DNA from: Hybos culiciformis
Lineage: Eukaryota > Arthropoda > Insecta > Diptera > Hybotidae
Length of the DNA stretch: 64,000 bases
Direction of reading: 5' to 3'
Assembly: GCA_964007475.1 (NCBI GenBank)
Contig: OZ023273.1
Span: 25,841,557-25,905,556, forward strand
The notes under the pieces: generated by a model
The model's database searches: none
Told to the model about the DNA's origin: nothing
What the model saw: only the letters and a program-made list of their open reading frames with translations
Shown here: positions 25,652 to 38,464 of the stretch, piece by piece
Layout of the letters: each line of letters begins with the position of its first letter
How positions within the stretch are numbered: position 1 is the first letter of the stretch
Program-made: the position numbers and the translations under genes

Positions 25652-28204
25652 TTATATAAGTTTAATTAAATATGTGCCTAAGCTTCAAAATCTAAGTTCA
25701 CTTAAATCTTTTTTTCTTTCATTTAATTTCAAACCACATAGACCACAGATATTTATTGTAATATTTATTGCAATATTTATTACATTTTATTAATGCTGAA
25801 AACAATTTTTATAAAAAAATATATCCTATTAAATTTATTTAGCTTATTTTTTCAGATCATCCATATAATAAACATCTTTCAATAGTACATTATTAATCAC
25901 GCGTGGTTATTAAAACTGATTAAAAATAATATGAATGATTCAATGTATTTTGTACTATTTTATTGTATACAAAGATTCCAGGCGGCTTGGTATTTGATAG
26001 AAAATATGCAATTGCAATACCATAGTACAAAACTAAAATGATGAATTTATGTTTCTATATATACATTAATAAATAATGTTAAAGAATAAATTTTATAGTT
26101 TTTTTACATAGGAAAAAATTAGATTTTTTTATGTTTTTTCGTCATCAAATTTTCAGACAAATGCAGATCTTATTAAAACATAAGTAATTAAATGTTTAAT
26201 AGAAGTTTTATATTGGATGGGGCCATTGTAAATTTTTTTTTTCTTTTTGTATTAATAAACTTTCCTATACTTTTCTTAATGTTGTATTTCTTTAGAATTT
26301 TTGAAAGTGTAGAACATTGAACATTTAAATTTTAGAACTTATCAAATTATTCTCTTTAAAAAGGGAGCAGTTGGTGTACGAATTGTTCGACTAAGGAAAG
26401 GACTACTTAATATGGGAAGTATTATAAATTTTTTATAACCTTTATTTAGGAAAATATAAATTTTGAATTAAATGGTATTTTGGGACGCATTCAATATTTT
26501 TTTTGTGTCTATTTCAATATTTTTCCATGTGGTATAAAAAACAAAAATAATATTTGGATATCTATTTTTGTCGTACAGAAAATTTCATTAAATTAAAAAT
26601 TTTTTCGGTTTTGTTTTTGTATGGGAAGTTTTTTCATCCTATTTTAAAAATTTTTGCTTATCCTATTTATGATTATTTTACACAAAAAAAAATTTCTTAA
26701 TATAAAAATAAATTTTTTTTGAAGGTAGTATTTTTATCTTTTCTGTGTTCGAACTCCTGTAACTTCGTTAACTGGTTAAATCTTATTGCCTAATCTAGAT
26801 TTGAAACTTAATGTTCTCATCGTGTGGAAGCTAGAATAAAGATTGTCGGAATAAAAAAAACCATTTTCATAGTATCACATCAGTCACCATAAAGCTATGG
26901 TTGTGAGAATGAATATCTTGTCTGGATGTAACTGACTGAAATAGTAGTCTGCTTAGCAACTATAACCTTAAATTATTCAATATATTCGGACCAATTCAGG
27001 CTTTTTCATATTTTTTATGAAGTATAGGTAAGCGGTTGCAAAGTATTAACTTTTCAGAAACAATAATGATAAATGCTGTACAATTACTAAAACCTAATGA
27101 AAATTTTTATCTAATAATTTTATTTTATAATAACTATAAGTTTATGTGTAACCAAATTTGTTTATTTCATCCTAATTCTTATTTGTATATTAACTTATGA
27201 TGATGTTATTTCAAAATCCTGGCTATAATTTCGGTTATTTAATCTGACCCAACATTATCGATATGCTTTAAATATTTATTTTTTCTATAAATATAAATCA
27301 AAATAATTTAATTTAAAACCAAAACTTAAATATTTTTGTGGTTTATTAAGCTATATACGAAAAAAAAATAATCCAAAAGTAATATTTCATATTTTCTTCG
27401 AATAAATTAAATAATGTTGGAAAGTTATACATACATAAAACAGTAATGCATAATTTATGTATTTATACATTTAATATTGTGGTCTAACACAAAAATGATT
27501 TATGATAATGTGTCTATGTGATTTTAAGGATTTTTGGGGAATAATTTTTATCTTCCGGTATAGGACTAGACATAAATATTACAGGCACAAGATAAAAAAC
27601 AAAAACAAGCTGTATTAATAATTTAAAAGTGTTTTAAAAACATGATTTTGTGATTATTTGAAAATAATTAAATAAAATTTGAATCAATTTTTCAACTTCG
27701 TTTTTTTTTTTTGTAGTCTTAGGGAATATTTGGTACATCGAGAGCTCTTTGTTAGAAATTTAAAATTACTTGAGTTTAGATTGAAAGCAAATCAAAAAAT
27801 AAGAAACACAATACTATTATCTGCATGCAAATTATTTGAACGAAAGTAGGTACATTTTTTTTAATCAAAATTAGAGCACATTTTTAATTAGAAAACATAT
27901 CCAATGATATCAACAGTTCTTTAGTTTGACAATTATATCTAATGTTATGAAAGTATATCAAAATTCAATAACAGATTAGGATTGACATTTAAAAAAATAT
28001 TCAGCTCAAGATAGTTGGCACTTATTTTATAAGAAATATAAATTGAATTTAATTCTAAATTATTCGTTCTGAATGCAATCACATACTGAATGTATTTCAA
28101 ATTTTAATTTGACGACAATTAAAAAAAAATTTTTAACGAGTTATTAAAGACATTATTCTCATAATTAAAAGTAATTGTAAGATAATTTTCACTCGTATCA
28201 AATT
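25652..28204. other. AT-rich non-coding stretch, downstream of the protease gene
   Basis: No gene seen. The part next to 28204 is the 3' flank of the minus-strand protease gene. Confidence 0.5.
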
Positions 28205-28209
28205 TTATT
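28204..28209 (-). promoter_or_regulatory. AATAAA overlapping the modSP stop codon
   Basis: The last codons and stop read AAATAAAA, so a canonical AATAAA begins before the TAA stop is complete. If used, the 3' UTR would be only some 10-30 nt. In DNA this AT-rich the match could be chance. Confidence 0.35.
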
Positions 28210-31200
28210 TCGGACTATTTTCATTTAAATAATGCTGGATAAAACTTTCAAAAAATTGTATATTTGTAAATGTTGATATTGTGTTATCCATGCATTGCAG
28301 ATTTGATGTTATTCCACCTGTACTAACTATACCCCATAAATAGAACTTCTTTTTTCCATCAAGTGCTTCACGAACCAAAAATCCACCACCACTATCACCC
28401 GGACAAATTGCACCAGAAGGATTCCTAATACAAAATTTATCTTCAGTAGGTGGGTCTCCACGTGTCGTTAAATTTTCACAATCAGTGTGTGACAATGTCT
28501 CTGAATCCAAAATTTGTAATGTTTCACTGGGATTACCACTAGAAGTTTGCCCCCATCCGGCAACACGTCCTTCTATGCCTGTATCAACTGTTTTCTTGGC
28601 GAAACCTCTCCAATTAATGCAGGCCGGTTTCACAAAATTGTCAAATTTCAAATCTTTTATGAGTACAACAATGGCAAAATCGTTAATGTACTTTAAATGG
28701 ACCCCCAGGTAACTGAAACAAAAAAAATATTTTTTTTTTCTATTTTGAAAATTTTTTTTATATAAATACGATATATATATATATTACTAAAAGTGAAAAC
28801 ATATGCAAGTAAAAATTAATTTTATCAAATTTCTCCAACTATTGATTGGCATTAAAATAAACAAAATAACTACTGTAAAATAACCAATTACCTGCGGCGA
28901 AAATAGCGTAAAATATTAAATGAGTATTAATATTTATAAAATTGTACTGAAATCAAATTTCCCTTTAACACTATATTGGATAATAATTATTCATCAGAAA
29001 TTTTTTCATGCAAAACTATTAAAATGAATTGAAAAAAAAAGAAGCTTACGCACTTTTGTATATAAATTGCAGAAATATTTGAATATTGTGCATATTTTTC
29101 ACGGGTGTACGATCTTTCAAATTTTCCGGCTGCAATTGTGAAATATGTTAAAGCATATAATTGTCTAGCTTGATCATCAAAAAAACAATGAGCTGCAGAA
29201 ATTACCATTCTTGAAGTTAGGATCGTTCCACCACAAATCTGTTGGTTTGTTCCCTGCTCACGATTCGAATAAACAGCCACATGCCATGGGACTGAAGTAA
29301 TGTTTACTGTGTCACCTCCAGCTATAAAAGGAATAGCTTTAGATGATTCTTCTCCACAAGTTGGCAAGCAACGATATGGAGCATCAGACCATTCTCCATC
29401 TGAATCGCAGCGCAAAATTTCCTTAAAATCAGTTGCTGAAGACGGTTTATGATATCCAACTTGGCAGCTTATAAGTGCGGTGGTGTTAGGACGAAGTGGT
29501 TGATTACATGGAATTCTTATGTCATTGAAATAACAGTCGGCTTGAAACGTCACTCCATTTAAGTGTATACTTGAGCAATATTCTGAGAAAAAAAAAAATT
29601 AATTTCATCTTAAAGCATTAGAAACTTTTTTCTCATTATTTCAACAATATTTGAGGAGTGTCTTCAATTCTTGGAAGTTATTTCTTACTTGTGCAAGTAG
29701 GGTGTGGAAATTGCCAATCTCCCATTAAGCAAAGATTTTCTGATTCTCCGTCAAGTAAATGCTTTTTATCACATTCGTATTGAATTGTCACAGATGATTC
29801 AATGTATGATCCTTTTTGTAAACTTAAATCATTGAATACAAAATGTAAATTTGGAATATTTTCAATGAGGCAACCACCCCTGGGCATTGGTTTATTTTGT
29901 GTTTTTGTTGGTGGTGGTTTAGTTATTCTGAAAAAATGAGTTTAAAAATAGTTGTTTTAAAACCAAATGAAATTCTTACATGTGACTTATATTTGGTGGC
30001 GTTACTGCAATTTTGTGGTCGTTTCCGCATAATATTTTTGTTTCATCTGAACCATCCACACAATCTTCGAATCCACTACATTTTAGTTTACCTAAAGAAT
30101 TCACAAATTATTTTAAATTTTTATTTAAATTCTGTATAATTAGAAAACTTGCTATCAATACAAGCTCCATAACCACATCTAAAGGCAAATGCTGGACAAA
30201 CCACAGCTGAGCATACGTATATTGTTTCATCACTTCCGTCACCTGTTTATGATTGAATTTTTCTAAATTAATCGAATATTTGGTTGCTATAAATCAATAT
30301 AACAAACTTACTACAATGTGCTTTCCCATCACATTGACTATCACTTAAAATGCATTGACCGTTACCACATTTGAATGTGTCACTTCGACTATCACATTCA
30401 CCTCCCGCCACATAAACATTGTTAGTATCAATTGTACTATTAGTTCTGCAAGAGCTTGAATTTTCGTCGGAATTGTCAGCACAATCTTTTTCACCATTAC
30501 ATTCTGCATTACGTTTGACGCATCCACCGTAAGCACATCGGAATGCAAATCTAGGACATTCAAATTGTATACATGTTTCAGCAATTTCATCTGATCCATC
30601 AACACAATCTGGTTTACCGTCACATTTTTCTTCTGATGAAATTATTTGACCATTTTTACACCGAAAGGTAACTCCATCATCAGTTTGAGCTAGTTTTAAA
30701 TAATAAATTAAAAACATGTAATGTACTTAACATATTAGTTAAGATGTAATGTACTTTTTTGTTTTTTTAAGTGTTTTTTTTATTTTTAAAATTATTTATT
30801 TAATATTCATATTTCACACAAAAATTTCCTTAATTTATAGAGATTAGGATTAGATATACATTTATCCTTTACAACTAAGACATTATGATTACATTATTAT
30901 CAATTATTTTAATTATGTAAATATACAATGTAATAAATCTTAAAGTAAACCTAACCTAACTTAAGAAGGACTTAAGTTAATCCCAAGATCACATTATTTG
31001 TTTTTTAATTTTACTATTTTTAATTTTTTTATTTTATTATTAATTTTCTTAAAAATGTACATAGGAATTTTTTTTTTGTTTTAATTTTAGCGTTCCTTCT
31101 GGAAAAAATTAACAACTACATCCCCGCTTTTAAGATTACGATTTATTTTGTATTATATAATTTCCTGAAAATTTTGTTAATCAAAATACATGTACTTGTA

Positions 31201-31347
31201 CCAAATGTATGTATGTAAAATGAATATTAAAAGTATTAAAAAAAAAAAAATTAAAAAAAAATATTTACCATTGTTAAAATTTCCATATAAAAATAGAAAT
31301 AAAAAAAATTTATTAACTATTTGATTATATTCCCATTGACGCAACAT
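28205..31347 (-). CDS. modSP: Modular serine protease (ModSP/MSP/HP14 type)
   Basis: Seven minus-strand coding exons join in frame: 31347-31269, 30689-30312, 30242-30153, 30091-29980, 29927-29689, 29582-29054 and 28712-28205 (1,935 nt, 644 aa plus TAA). Domain order: signal peptide (hydrophobic core about 14-21, mature start near 27); four LDL-receptor class A modules (about 33-66, 71-107, 125-163, 168-204); a Pro/Thr linker; a sushi module (239-298); a seven-Cys Wonton-like segment (about 302-375); and an S1 protease domain with AAHC (His431), NDFA (Asp487) and GDSGG (Ser583). The activation bond is in PF-IAGG (385/386). Position 189 (chymotrypsin numbering) is Ala rather than Asp, so trypsin-like specificity is unlikely. 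This architecture and length match the secreted, self-activating first protease of the insect Toll and prophenoloxidase cascades, downstream of peptidoglycan and glucan recognition proteins. The start was chosen because it alone supplies a signal peptide and a matching phase-1 splice. The final intron junction is the least certain. Confidence 0.93.
30092..30152 (-). other. 61-bp GC-AG intron in the modSP gene
   Basis: On the minus strand the exon ends ATTGATA and the intron begins GCAAGT, ending ttctttag at 30092. Joining 30153 to 30091 restores the fourth LDL-receptor class A module ([20 protein letters not shown]) in frame. No GT donor nearby gives this result. GC-AG is the main non-canonical U2 intron class and typically needs a strong GCAAGT context, as here. 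Confidence 0.88.
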
Positions 31348-33317
31348 AATTTTTGCACTGGTTTTTATTTTATTTATTTATTTAAATATTTTGACGCGTT
31401 TAAAATAGATTTAAATATGTATATTTTTTACCTTATTTTTATATAAAACATGATATTGTATGTAAATTATATTTGTTTTTATTATTATTTATTTTTTTAA
31501 ATCATACAAAATCTCGTAAATTTACGATATCCGGTTAGACCAGCTTTATAAAGATTATAATATATAAGAATATAATTCTTTTTTATTAATTCTATATTAT
31601 TCGAAAATTTATTTTCTTTATTTTATTTTTCGTTAAATCAGAAATTTCTTCTGATTTATTAAATTTCTAATTTAATTATTTTTTTTTTGGTAATATTATT
31701 ATCGTTTTCATTGAAATTATATTTATAAAAAAATAAAAAACATTGATAACCACTAACACTTTTTTATTGTTAATGTCAAGTGCAACTGAGAGAATAAAAT
31801 AAGATTTTGTTTATAGAAGTTAAATTTAATTAAATTAAGAGTTTACTCGACGAAAAAGAACTACTATACAGATAATATAGTTCTCAAGGTATAAGAAACT
31901 TCTTTACTTTTAATATGCGGTGTAGTCAAAAATAAAACAAATCTTTCAAGAGAGTCACAAAAATATCGAAATTAATTTAATTATAATCTTATTAATAATA
32001 AATTAAAGTTGAAAAGAATTATCTGAATATTTTCTCTTATTTTTTGCTCATATAGTTTTTTTTTATTAATTTAAATTCTCTTTTAATGATTTAAAATAAA
32101 ATAATTTCTTTTCAGAGAAATAAAAACTCGTTTTTATACAAATACATAAATTTTAAAGTGGGTATACTATAAAGCTTATTTTTTTTTATTAATTTATTAA
32201 TCATTGATTTTATTTCTCCGATCAAATATTTTGTATATTCATTTTTATGATAATCACTGTATATCATTAATGCATGATGTGCTCAGAAAGATAAAAAAAG
32301 TGATATTTTTTAACTTACAGGTAGATAGTTTTTAACAGTAGGTAAAAAAAAGAACGTAAACAGCCGATTAATGATATTGTTAAAGAAAATATTCATAAAT
32401 ATTGTTGTTGATTTTTTGAAGATTTATCAAATTAAAAATATGTACTTTACTTTTAAGATATTCAGGGTCTAAATATATATTTTAGGTTCCTTGAATGTCA
32501 TGTGCACTTTTTATGTACACAATTTTCATCGGAATTCAAACATTATTCTTAAATTCCTCTAATCGACGTCTATCTACCCCAAGAACTAATTTTCACCAGA
32601 AAACCATTAAAACATTTAAAAAAATTGAAATCGATTAGGCACTTAATTATAATAGTTATAATCAATTTAGGATGGTCGGACGAAGGAAAGGACGAACGGA
32701 AGGAATGATGGACGAACGAACATTTAATGAAATTAAATTAATCGTTTTTCATTTAGGATGGAAAACAGTCTACAAAACAAAATATCAAAACATTGCGCAT
32801 TTATATTTGAATAATAAAAAAAATAAAAAATTAAAAAATACCTGAAAATTTAAATTTTTATTTTATTAATAGAAGTAGGTATTATTAATTTTTTTTGTAA
32901 TTCATTAAATTTCAAACAACAAATTGAACAAGCTTCTTTTAATTCGTTGGTGAGATCACAATTTTAAAATTGAGTAATAACCTTATTTAATTCAAGTTCA
33001 AGTTTCCTAGTGTGTAATTCGTATTACATTAAAAGTACGTTGAACTCTTGAAACATAATTAAGTTATAATGTAAATAAAGTACTATATTTGCAGAATAAG
33101 AATAAGCAAATGCATACCGATTTTTTAGTGAAAAAAAGTATGCAAAAAAGTTAAAATATTTTTTTCCTCAAAAATTAACATAAAAAAAAAAATTAATAAA
33201 AGATTTGTCTAAATAATTTAATATACATAATAGTTTATATTTGCTTATAATTTAAAATCAGTTTTTATTTTTTTGAAGGAAATTTGACCGTGAGCAATTA
33301 TTTATTTATTTATTTTG
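31348..33317. other. AT-rich stretch upstream of modSP
   Basis: No gene seen. The first part must contain the modSP promoter and 5' UTR, but I see no element I would name with confidence. At 32597-32720 a decayed repeat ends in gacgaa/gacgga units (see findings on the shared repeat motif). Confidence 0.45.
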
Positions 33318-33353
33318 AACAATGTTGATTGATCATAAATGTTCAACATTGTT
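33318..33353. repeat. Perfect 11-bp hairpin
   Basis: AACAATGTTGA (33318-33328) is exactly complementary to TCAACATTGTT (33343-33353) around a 14-nt loop. It is a small palindrome of unknown origin, perhaps the tip of a short MITE. Confidence 0.6.
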
Positions 33354-36300
33354 TTGTGGGTCCTCGCCAAGTAATTATTTTAAATTATAAAAATTAAAAT
33401 ATCTTTTACTTTCAAGTCCTCTCTATCGGTATTTGATCGCAAATTCAATAAAAGTTCATTTTGAGTAAAAAAAATTCTCTACTTTTTTTAACTTTTTCAA
33501 TAATTTTTATTACTTTGAATTTGAACTAATTATTTTATTATTTAATGAAAATTTATAATTTATCTTCTGTTATTATGGTTGTTATAACGGTGATAATTAA
33601 TCGTTAGTAATTTTTACTTCAAAGTAATTTCCTTAACTTTTTATTGAATTTTATGTTGTTGTACGAATGAATTAATGAAATCATAACAGAATTTCTAAAA
33701 TATTAAATTTTTTCATTAACTTTGAAAAAGAAAAACTGGAATTTGAAATGACAACATTAAACGCACATATACTAAATCAAATATTATTAAATTAATTATT
33801 ATCTTAACAAATTATTAATATACTACTTTAAATGAATCATAACTTGGCTAATATGATAAAATTATATTAAAGAATAATTTAAACAAGAACTTTCCATATT
33901 ATCAGGTTAATCATCAACAACACTAAAGTCAGCCGTGTATTTTGATAAGTAAACAAAACGTTTCGTAGGAATAACAAAGTCTTAAATTTTTTGTTGGCGA
34001 AGTTGGACTTGAGTGATTTTTGTTGCCTTTTTTCAGTTTTTAAAATATTTTAAAAAAATCTTAAAGATAAATTAATAATTATATAGTTCGGAAATCGGAA
34101 TTGTTATTTTGTTTAAAAATTAATATTTGTCATGTAATAAATTACATTCAATTTTTAATCCTATTTTAAACATCAATCTTTAATTTTTTTTGTAGGAATT
34201 TTCAGATATCTTCTTCATTTCTCATGATGCCAACGAGATTGTTTCTTTGGATGTAGTAGTTTTATTTTTGTAGGGGGCTTAAAATTTATGTCGGTATTAG
34301 GTTAATACATATATTTTTATTTGTGTTAAAAAATGGTATTTGTGTTAAAGATTTTTTTAGACATAAGAGAAATTGTTTAAATATTAATATGAGAGAGATA
34401 AGTTAAAGACTATAATTTTAAATTTCTTTCATTAATCTCAGATTGTATATTTTTGATAATTTTAATAAATTTATAGAAAAATATCAAAATTGAAATGAAT
34501 GAATCTTATTAATCTTTTAATATGTCGCAAGTTCTCTATATTGCCCGCTTGAACAATTTAGAATCAAAAACTTTATATACCTTGCGGCTTTAATATTGCA
34601 TAATATTTTTTTTTAAGCTTAGTTCCAATTATCTAATGACAGTTTAGTTAAAACAATATTCTAAAATTTTCAAAACTTTTCAACAAAGTTAAATAAACTT
34701 TCTTACATAAACTAGTTACTTTAATTACTTAACTAAGAAACTTTTTTTTTTGTGGACAAAAAGTTTTAAAACTTCTCATAACTTTCTATACCTACTTACT
34801 CATTATAAATATGGTAGTGGTATAAAAAAAGATATTGGTATAATAGCTATATAGATAATGCTAATAAAGTTTATTTTTTTACTCAAAAAAATAAAAAAAA
34901 GGATTTGAAAATGAATATATTAATAAAGATTTATCCAAAAAGTGGTGTATGAACTGAACAATTATGTGTGAAATAAATTATTAGATTATGTTTGTATTTG
35001 CACATAAATTTTGATTCCCAATATACTAGTTTCTATATTTTAAAATTTGTTCTTATGGTTCGTAAAAAATAAAATATTGGTTCATTGCACTTTCATGACA
35101 AAAAAAATAATGAAATAAAGAAAGAAATCTCTGAAATCTTCATTTATCGTATTATAAAATCATGAAAAGGAAAATTTCCAATTCATTATATGATTTTCAA
35201 AAATGTTTTCTTTCCAACCGTCTTCATTAATTCACCAATGAAAGCATGAGGTTGGTTTGAAAAATTTCTTATTTTTTGTTCTATCGTAAATTTATTCATC
35301 ATGAATTAAATTGTCTCCAAAGTCACTTTTCAGTATATACATCTAATTTTAGACTATATTTTCTTTATTTTATTATTTGCAATTATTATTTTTTAGTTAG
35401 GAATTCAGAAACGTAGAAGTTTAGATGTTGTTGAATGAAGAATTAACTATGTAATCTTTTTTAGCCCGTTTTCCTCAAAAATGAAAAAACGGAGAATATG
35501 TTTTCATTAACTGTCCATCCGCCACTAAAATCCTTATAACATTTGAACCGGCCAAGCGATTTTGATCCTTTAAAACAAGCTTAATCTCGCTCAGTTTCAC
35601 TTTGACTCAAAATTGAGATCCAATTATTTCAACCAGCCAAGGGTATAAATAATTTTCATATAAAATATTTGAAAATTTTATGAAAGTTATGTTGGTAGTA
35701 GATGTTGCTTAGAGGAACTTAGAAAAATGGTTAGAGCCAAACGATTCGGACTAGGGTCTGCATTTCGATGAAAATGGTTATATTTGTACATATGACTAAA
35801 TTGCATTGGTATAATGATATATTGTTTACTAAAGTTTCGTTATCATCTAAAATTTTAAATTAAAATTTTTCATCCAGGGTTGCCAACTTCCATTATGCAA
35901 TTTATTTCGTGGAGATTTTTAAACAAACTGCGTATTTTCAGTTAAAATTTATATTAAAAAATAAATTTATGCAAATTTTATTGAATTAAAAAGAAAAAAA
36001 AAGGACATTCAATTTGAAAATTTAACAAAAAAAAAATCAGATAACCATATTATAACTTTTTTTTTTGAGTAAAAAAAAAAATAATAAACGAAAGGATGGA
36101 AATGATTTTCATTGTTAAATTTTAATAGTTTATAGAATGTCTGGAAAATTCTCTAAAAAAAAAAAGAAAAAAAAGTAATTGAAAAAAAAAATATTTTTTT
36201 TTGAGTAAAAAGAATTAAATTTTCCTTAAATAGTTTTGAAAGTTTGCCAAATCAAATGATCATAAAAAATTAGGTTGAACACAAAAAAAAAGGATTGTCT

Positions 36301-36685
36301 TCTCACCAAAACAAAATATATATAAATTCTATTTTCTTTTTTTAAATCTATTAAATATTTGAAACTTAAATTCCATGTACATTTCTTGACTTTTAATTCT
36401 TTTTCAACATTTTTATTATTTTTTTAATTCTCTTCAATAATAATAATAAATATAAAATTCTATTTGATTATTTCTGAATGAATTGCGAAGTTGGTTTTTT
36501 TTTTGTTGTTGAAAATTAAATTATTTTCAGTGGTTGAGTTTAGAAAATAATTTAAATAATAAAGGTTGCATTAAAAATTGAGTTATCGGAATAAAAACTA
36601 TATATATAAAAGAAAGAGTTAATTTGAGAGTTAATTTAAACTCATAATATACTAATGAAAAGGTACATTTAAAAGTTTTCATAAA
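33354..36685. other. AT-rich stretch with repeat debris
   Basis: No confirmed gene. A 26-codon segment at 34196-34273 follows an acceptor-like ttttttttgtag and reads EFSDIFFISHDANEIVSLDV before a stop. It could be a terminal exon, but it is short. The 35470-35780 interval has more GC than average and looks like decayed repeat sequence (for example aaccggccaagcgatttt). Confidence 0.4.
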
Positions 36686-37262
36686 TTAGAACTTAATGAA
36701 CTAGAACCTAAATTAGGAACAAAAATTAGGAGCTAAGAATTAGAATCTAAAAAATAATTAAAAATGAATAAATGAGCACCTAAAAATTTTGAATTAGAAC
36801 CTAATGAACTAGAACTTAAAACAAAAATGTTTATAAATTCAAAAATGAACTAGAAGCTTCAAAAAAAATTAACTACAACCATTGAGTAATAATATTTATA
36901 AGAGGGTCAGAATTCATACAAGTAAATTTCAGAATTTTATTTTCAAATAACTCAAAAATGATGACAATATTTTCAATGTATTGAATAAAAATTTCATACT
37001 CAAATGTGTTTATTCTTAATACAATAATAAAAAAAATAAAATTAAGAATAAACACATTTGAGTTAAAACGTTTTACTCAATACATTCAAAATATTGTCAT
37101 AATTTTTGAAAAAAATTTACTTGTATGAATTCTGTCCCTCTTATAAATATTATTACTCAATGCTACAACCTACACAAAATGAACTAGAACCTAAACAAAA
37201 TGAACTAGAACTAAAAAATAAATGAACTAGAACCTAAACAAAATGAAGGAGAAACTAAGAAA
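36686..37262. repeat. Decayed minisatellite on the phrase gaactagaaccta
   Basis: Variants of a roughly 20-21 bp unit (aaaatgaactagaacctaaa) occur on both sides of the foldback element, at 36686-36860 and 37171-37262. The clearest adjacent copies are on the right side. The array was evidently split by the insertion at 36881. Confidence 0.75.
36881..37161. mobile_element. Foldback/MULE-like MITE with long inverted repeats
   Basis: The left arm (36881-37020) and right arm (37041-37161) are close inverted copies around a 20-bp loop. Both begin ATTGAGTAATAATATTTATA at the outside and meet as tgtgtttattcttaat at the inside. The left arm has about 20 extra bases. The flanks carry a 9-bp direct repeat with one mismatch (actacaacc at 36872-36880, gctacaacc at 37162-37170). 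Long TIRs covering almost the whole element plus a 9-bp target duplication are the pattern of Foldback or Mutator-like non-autonomous elements. There is no coding capacity; the 60-codon minus-strand ORF across it is an artefact. Confidence 0.85.
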
Positions 37263-38464
37263 TGAACGAAGGCCTTAAAAAAAAGAATCACAAATAATCA
37301 AAAGTGGAAATCTAATAGCAACTGATATTAATTTCTCGTGGCAATTAAAGTTAACAACATAGATTTTCGTAAATAAGTTATATAATCTATATCTCATCTT
37401 ACATATTTATGTTTTAGTGCAACAAACTACAATTTAATTTTGAAATTTTTGGTCTTAATTATAAATATACGCTATAAGGTACTCTTTCAAAATTAAAAAC
37501 AGGATTATTTAAAAATAAAAAAAATATCACATAAAACAGAATATTGTTACAATATTTGTCATGAGGAAAAATTAAAAACAAAAAAATGTTAATTTTTTTG
37601 CTACATGGATATTTTATGTTTTATATGAATTGAAAGAAATGTTTATGATAATTTTGGGACTTAATTATAAATACACGATTATTGTAATATAATTTTACCA
37701 TATAAATAAAATATAAACTTTAATTAGGATTGGTTTTTTCTTTGGTAAGTATTTGTTATAATATTATACATAATGTAGAGATACATATATATACGTGAAC
37801 ATGATTGTGTAAGGTTATAAAACATAAAGTGTTAATCCTTTAACACATATATATTTATTTATATAATGACATATATACATATTTATTTACAATATGAATA
37901 GTATAAAAATGTTTTTAGTTTATTAAGGTACGACATGTTTTTATATAAAATTATTATGAAAAATTCAATGATGACATGGTTAATGTACAATTTATAAAAT
38001 ATTATGTATTTATATTAGATAACAAGGTTTATAACATAAAATTAGGTAATTACTAATTATTAGGTATACCTATACATAAAAAAATCAATGAAAATGAGAC
38101 TTTTTTTTTTATATGTAAAATTTAATTTAATTATTTATATTTAATATTTATTATTATTTTAATTTAGCCTTATTATGTTAATTAAAATGAAGAGGATGAA
38201 AATGTCATTAGTTTGTGTATAGTAAATAATTTCAATAACATTAGGTAACTATATCATATAGGTTAAGAAATTTTATTTTGTTAATGCTATTACGCAATTC
38301 GAAATTTAACACGGTCTTGTTATAATCTATAGAAATTTTGTAAAAGCAATGTATAATAAACCACGCAATGTATATTAGTTCGATTCCTCTTAAACAAATA
38401 TTAAAATAATACTATTAGTTATATAAATATATAACCATAGATTAAGAATAAAGAAAGATTTATA
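37263..38464. other. AT-rich non-coding stretch
   Basis: Nothing supported beyond ATAT-rich simple sequence. Confidence 0.5.

Noticed and set aside
25861..25906. Short open segment after a strong ttttttcag acceptor
   Set aside because: It has only about a dozen codons before a stop and no GC or conservation signal.
28485..28712. 75-codon plus-strand ORF
   Set aside because: It is antisense to the last exon of the protease gene, whose minus-strand reading has the catalytic motifs.
30345..30623. 92-codon minus-strand ORF with Val/Asn repeats
   Set aside because: It is an alternative frame of the LDL-receptor class A exon.
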